From positions 2,046,001 to 2,110,000 of the forward strand of contig JASGHP010000001.1 of the NCBI GenBank assembly GCA_047602295.1: a stretch of 64,000 bases of DNA, written 5' to 3'. Both the position numbers and the translations under genes were made by a program. Origin of the DNA: JACMLD01 sp047602295 (GTDB lineage: Bacteria > Bacteroidota > Bacteroidia > Chitinophagales > Chitinophagaceae). Shown piece by piece: positions 61,271 through 64,000 of this stretch (within the stretch, counting starts at the first letter, position 1; every line of letters begins with the position of its first letter). The notes under the pieces are model-generated. The model ran no database searches and was not told the DNA's origin. It was given only the letters and a program-made list of their open reading frames with translations.

Positions 61271-63709
61271 ATGTATTGTAAACAGCTCATCTGCCGTGCC
61301 CTTTTTCTGTTTGTTATAAGTTTTAGCAGTATCCTTTTCAGCAAGGCGAATGCCCAGCCACCCAGGCCCTTGCTTACAAAACCTTTACAGGTAAGCGGAG
61401 TCTATCCCCATCTGGCGGTTTTTAATGATCATAGTTCAACCAAAGATCAGAATGGTGCCGTTTCCAACTATGCTACTTATAATGACGGTGGAGAGTGCGG
61501 CATTGGCGCGGTAGTTCCATGGGCTGGAAAACTCTGGCTGGTTACTTATTCACCGCACCGCCCACTGGGCAGTTCGGATAAACTATACAGCATAGACAAC
61601 CAACTCAACCTTGTAACACATCCGGAAAGTATTGGTGGTACACCTGCCAACCGGATGATCCACCGTGAGTCTAACCAATTGCTTATCGGGCCTTATCTTA
61701 TTGATAGCAATGCGCACATCAGGACAATTCCATATTCGGTTATGCCTGGCCGTTTGACAGCTACAGCGAGGCACCTGACTGATCCTGCTAATTGGGTGTA
61801 TTATTTTGATATGGAAGGCAAAATTTATGAAGCCAACGTGCACACGCTGGCAGTGAACAAACTATTTGAGAAACCGGTACCGGGCTGGCATGGTAAGGGG
61901 GCTTATACCTCGCAGGGACTTTTTGTAATAGCGAATAATGGTGAAGAGGCAGTTTTTAAAATCAATAGAGATTCTCTTAAAGCAGGTGATCTGCCCAAAA
62001 ACGCGGAAGAAAAAGGCGTTCTTGCCAGTTGGGATGGCAAAGACTGGAAAATTATACAGCGAAGGCAGTTTACAGATGTAACCGGGCCCGGTGGCATCTA
62101 TGGTGCACCTAATGATAAATCTCCTTTGTGGAGTATTGGTTGGGACAAGCGTTCTGTATTGCTTGCATTGCTGGAGGGAGGTAGATGGTATACGTATCGC
62201 TTACCCAAAGCAGCGCATACATATGATCATCGTGGTGGCTGGTATACAGAATGGCCCCGCATAAGGGCGGTTACCGAAGGTAAAATGCTGATGGACATGC
62301 ATGCACAGTTCTACGATTTTCCCAAAACATTTTCTGTTGAAAACAGCAGTGGGCTACGTGCTATCAGTACGCATTTGCGTTATATTCCTGATTTCTGCGG
62401 TTGGAACAACCAGCTTGTATTATCTACTGATGAAACAACTATTATGGAAAACCCAATGGCTGGCAGATCGCAATCTAATTTGTGGTTTGGCAAATGGAAA
62501 GATCTTTCCACCTGGGGACCGGCCAGTAGTTGGGGTGGTCCATGGATGAATGATAGTGTACGGGCGGGAGTGGCTTCAGATCCATTCCTGGTAAATGGCT
62601 TTGATAAAAAAATATTGCATTTAACCGATAGTGCCGCCTTCCCGGTTCAATTTACTTTGGAAATAGATCGTAGTGGCAATAACCATTGGGAGTTGTATCG
62701 AAATATCACTGTTCCTCCTAACGGCTATGAATACGTCATTTTTCCGGAAAATTTCAGCGCTAATTGGATTCGGGTAAAGACCAACCGGAATTGCCGTGTT
62801 TCTGCTTTCTTTCATTACCAGGGAAAACCAACTGCTGTCGCTCCGGCAATGTTTGCTGCGATACCCTCCATCAGTGATGCAGCGGCCATTACACAAAATC
62901 TTATAAGGCCTTCTTCCTTCCCCAATACAAACCTGCAGGTATTTCGTATCTCCGGTACAAAGCAGTATGCTGAAGTTAATGAAACGCTGAACTTTATCAG
63001 CAATGTTGCAGACAGTACATTGAATATGGAAAAGCGGCTGGCATTTGAAAAACACTATACACAGGATGATGCTTCTGTAATTGTACAAGATGCTACGGGC
63101 AGATTTCGTTTGCCTGTTACTTCAGATAAGTACAATGAGTTTTCTTATCGCGATAAAAGAGAAGTTGAATCTGAACGTTTCATGTTGAATGTACAGGGTA
63201 CGCTCTATGAAGTGGGCCGCGAATCTGGATTTGCTGCTATTCGTCCTATTACCACGCATAAAAAGAAGATCGTTGATTTTTGTACCTGGCGTGGTCTATT
63301 GGTGATTAGTGGAACCAAAGCAACTGCCAAAGCCGATGGACATTATTTCTCCGCTGCAGATGGCAGCAACGGGCTTTGGTTTGGAGCCATTGATGATCTC
63401 TGGAAGATGGGTAAACCTACCGGCACAGGCTGCGTTTGGAAAAATACTTCTGTTGCAAAAGATGAAACCTCGCTTCCTTTTTTAATGACTGGTTATGATA
63501 AAAAGACGGTGCGCCTGAGTGCAGATAAAGACACTGATATTTCACTTGAGATTGACTTTGACTTAACAGGGTTTCATCAATTTAAAACCTTTCATGTCCC
63601 TGCTGGCAAAACCATCGTTTACCAATTTCCTGATGGCTTTAATGCGCATTGGGTGCGTGCAAGAAGCGATAAAGACTGTAAGGCAACGGTCTCTTTTATT
63701 TATGAATGA
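61271..63709 (+). CDS. secreted protein of unknown function with an internally duplicated module (812 aa)
   Basis: Signal peptide residues 1-29 (LFLFVISFSSILFSKANAQ). Residues about 30-370 resemble a beta-propeller (VPWAGKLWLVTYSPHRPLGS, ANRMIHRESNQLLIGPYLID, VYYFDMEGKIYEANVHTLAV, GAYTSQGLFVIANNGEEAVF). Two related modules follow, at about 372-520 and 667-812. Both start with DFC-W, contain LWFG, PFL-GFDKK or PFL-GYDKK, an E-ID--G-H--- segment, and end HWVRA-S or NWIRVKT-R plus a final beta strand. I do not recognise a named family or catalytic residues. It is the third gene of the SusCD operon and precedes a glycosidase, so polysaccharide binding or cleavage is likely. There is no T9SS sorting domain. 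Confidence 0.8.
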   Translation: MYCKQLICRALFLFVISFSSILFSKANAQPPRPLLTKPLQVSGVYPHLAVFNDHSSTKDQNGAVSNYATYNDGGECGIGAVVPWAGKLWLVTYSPHRPLGSSDKLYSIDNQLNLVTHPESIGGTPANRMIHRESNQLLIGPYLIDSNAHIRTIPYSVMPGRLTATARHLTDPANWVYYFDMEGKIYEANVHTLAVNKLFEKPVPGWHGKGAYTSQGLFVIANNGEEAVFKINRDSLKAGDLPKNAEEKGVLASWDGKDWKIIQRRQFTDVTGPGGIYGAPNDKSPLWSIGWDKRSVLLALLEGGRWYTYRLPKAAHTYDHRGGWYTEWPRIRAVTEGKMLMDMHAQFYDFPKTFSVENSSGLRAISTHLRYIPDFCGWNNQLVLSTDETTIMENPMAGRSQSNLWFGKWKDLSTWGPASSWGGPWMNDSVRAGVASDPFLVNGFDKKILHLTDSAAFPVQFTLEIDRSGNNHWELYRNITVPPNGYEYVIFPENFSANWIRVKTNRNCRVSAFFHYQGKPTAVAPAMFAAIPSISDAAAITQNLIRPSSFPNTNLQVFRISGTKQYAEVNETLNFISNVADSTLNMEKRLAFEKHYTQDDASVIVQDATGRFRLPVTSDKYNEFSYRDKREVESERFMLNVQGTLYEVGRESGFAAIRPITTHKKKIVDFCTWRGLLVISGTKATAKADGHYFSAADGSNGLWFGAIDDLWKMGKPTGTGCVWKNTSVAKDETSLPFLMTGYDKKTVRLSADKDTDISLEIDFDLTGFHQFKTFHVPAGKTIVYQFPDGFNAHWVRARSDKDCKATVSFIYE

Positions 63710-63844
63710 TAATATTGTTGATAGACTGTAAATCTCCAAAATATGAACGGCCACACTTTATAATTCTGGTGTATCTTGTCGGTTATAACTTGCTGCTAAG
63801 GCAAATAAGCTTTACTGTCAGCAGGCAATAACAAAATTCAGGCA

Positions 63845-64000
63845 ATGAAAAAGATACAGCATTATATTTTTAGCTTAGCAATAATTACAAGTTTAAGCGG
63901 TGTTTTTCGATTATCTGCACAATCATTGGAGACAGGTTTTATCAATCCGCCGGATTCTATTCAAACAAGTGTCTATTGGTATTGGATATCAGACAATATT
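63845..64000 (+). CDS. 5' end of a GH106-like (alpha-L-rhamnosidase-type) glycoside hydrolase
   Basis: 52 codons before the window ends. Signal peptide (MKKIQHYIFSLAIITSLSG through LSAQ), then GFINPPDSIQTSVYWYWISD and the start of N-I. The pattern F-NPP-...-VYWYW--(D/G)N is the usual beginning of GH106-type alpha-L-rhamnosidases and related large glycosidases of Bacteroidota utilisation loci. It lies 135 bp after the 812 aa gene in the same direction. The assignment rests on this N-terminal motif only, because the catalytic part is outside the window. Confidence 0.65.
   Translation, partial: MKKIQHYIFSLAIITSLSGVFRLSAQSLETGFINPPDSIQTSVYWYWISDNI

Overview
The window looks like chromosomal DNA of a Bacteroidota bacterium, most like the Chitinophagaceae or a related sphingobacterial group. 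The evidence is SusC/SusD-type proteins, several large secreted proteins with Por (type IX) C-terminal sorting domains, a GLPGLI-family protein, LytS/LytTR regulators, a promoter matching the Bacteroidota form TTTG-N18-TAnnTTTG, and little Shine-Dalgarno signal before most genes. No rRNA, CRISPR array or complete transposase was seen.

Layout. 1-504: 3' end of a large carbohydrate-active enzyme. 630-1810: a tRNA-Asp locus with a strong promoter, an internally deleted tRNA-Asp copy, an intact tRNA-Asp(GTC), a terminator, a small GIY-YIG nuclease gene, a tRNA-like fossil with a second copy of the terminator and nuclease unit, and a decayed tyrosine-integrase fragment. 2160-29650: a minus-strand block of very large exported proteins. 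It holds a three-gene operon (11512 to 2162) with long in-frame tandem repeats, a small T9SS protein, three paralogous 1225-1669 aa T9SS proteins with LamG-like modules, and one 229 aa protein of unknown function. The intergenic islands in this block (11.7-13.2, 19.3-20.5, 21.2-21.7, 25.4-25.9 and 29.7-30.6 kb) are packed with dispersed palindromic and low-complexity repeats, which often reach the stop codons of the flanking genes.

30610-36152: three tandem paralogous TPR sensor-kinase genes. Only the promoter-proximal one keeps an ATPase domain; the other two end just after the phospho-acceptor histidine domain. 37121-40228: two secreted proteins, one with YadA-like head repeats and one T9SS cargo, closed by a strong terminator. 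40445-46684: a tripartite RND efflux operon (TolC-like, short adaptor, AcrB-like pump) translationally coupled to a YVTN-type beta-propeller. 46853-48388: an orphan PAS histidine kinase. 49202-54865: a TonB-receptor-like protein with a GLPGLI protein, divergent from a LytS/LytTR two-component pair.

54897-64000: the start of a polysaccharide utilisation locus. A membrane-spanning predicted regulator with a cytoplasmic helical domain and extracytoplasmic PKD and lectin-like regions is divergent from SusC, SusD, an unrecognised 812 aa secreted protein with an internally duplicated module, and the 5' end of a GH106-like (rhamnosidase-type) glycoside hydrolase. SusC and SusD would import oligosaccharides released at the surface. 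The propeller-like protein and the hydrolase would bind and cleave the glycan, and the divergent gene may sense it. All functional assignments come from sequence reading without database searches.
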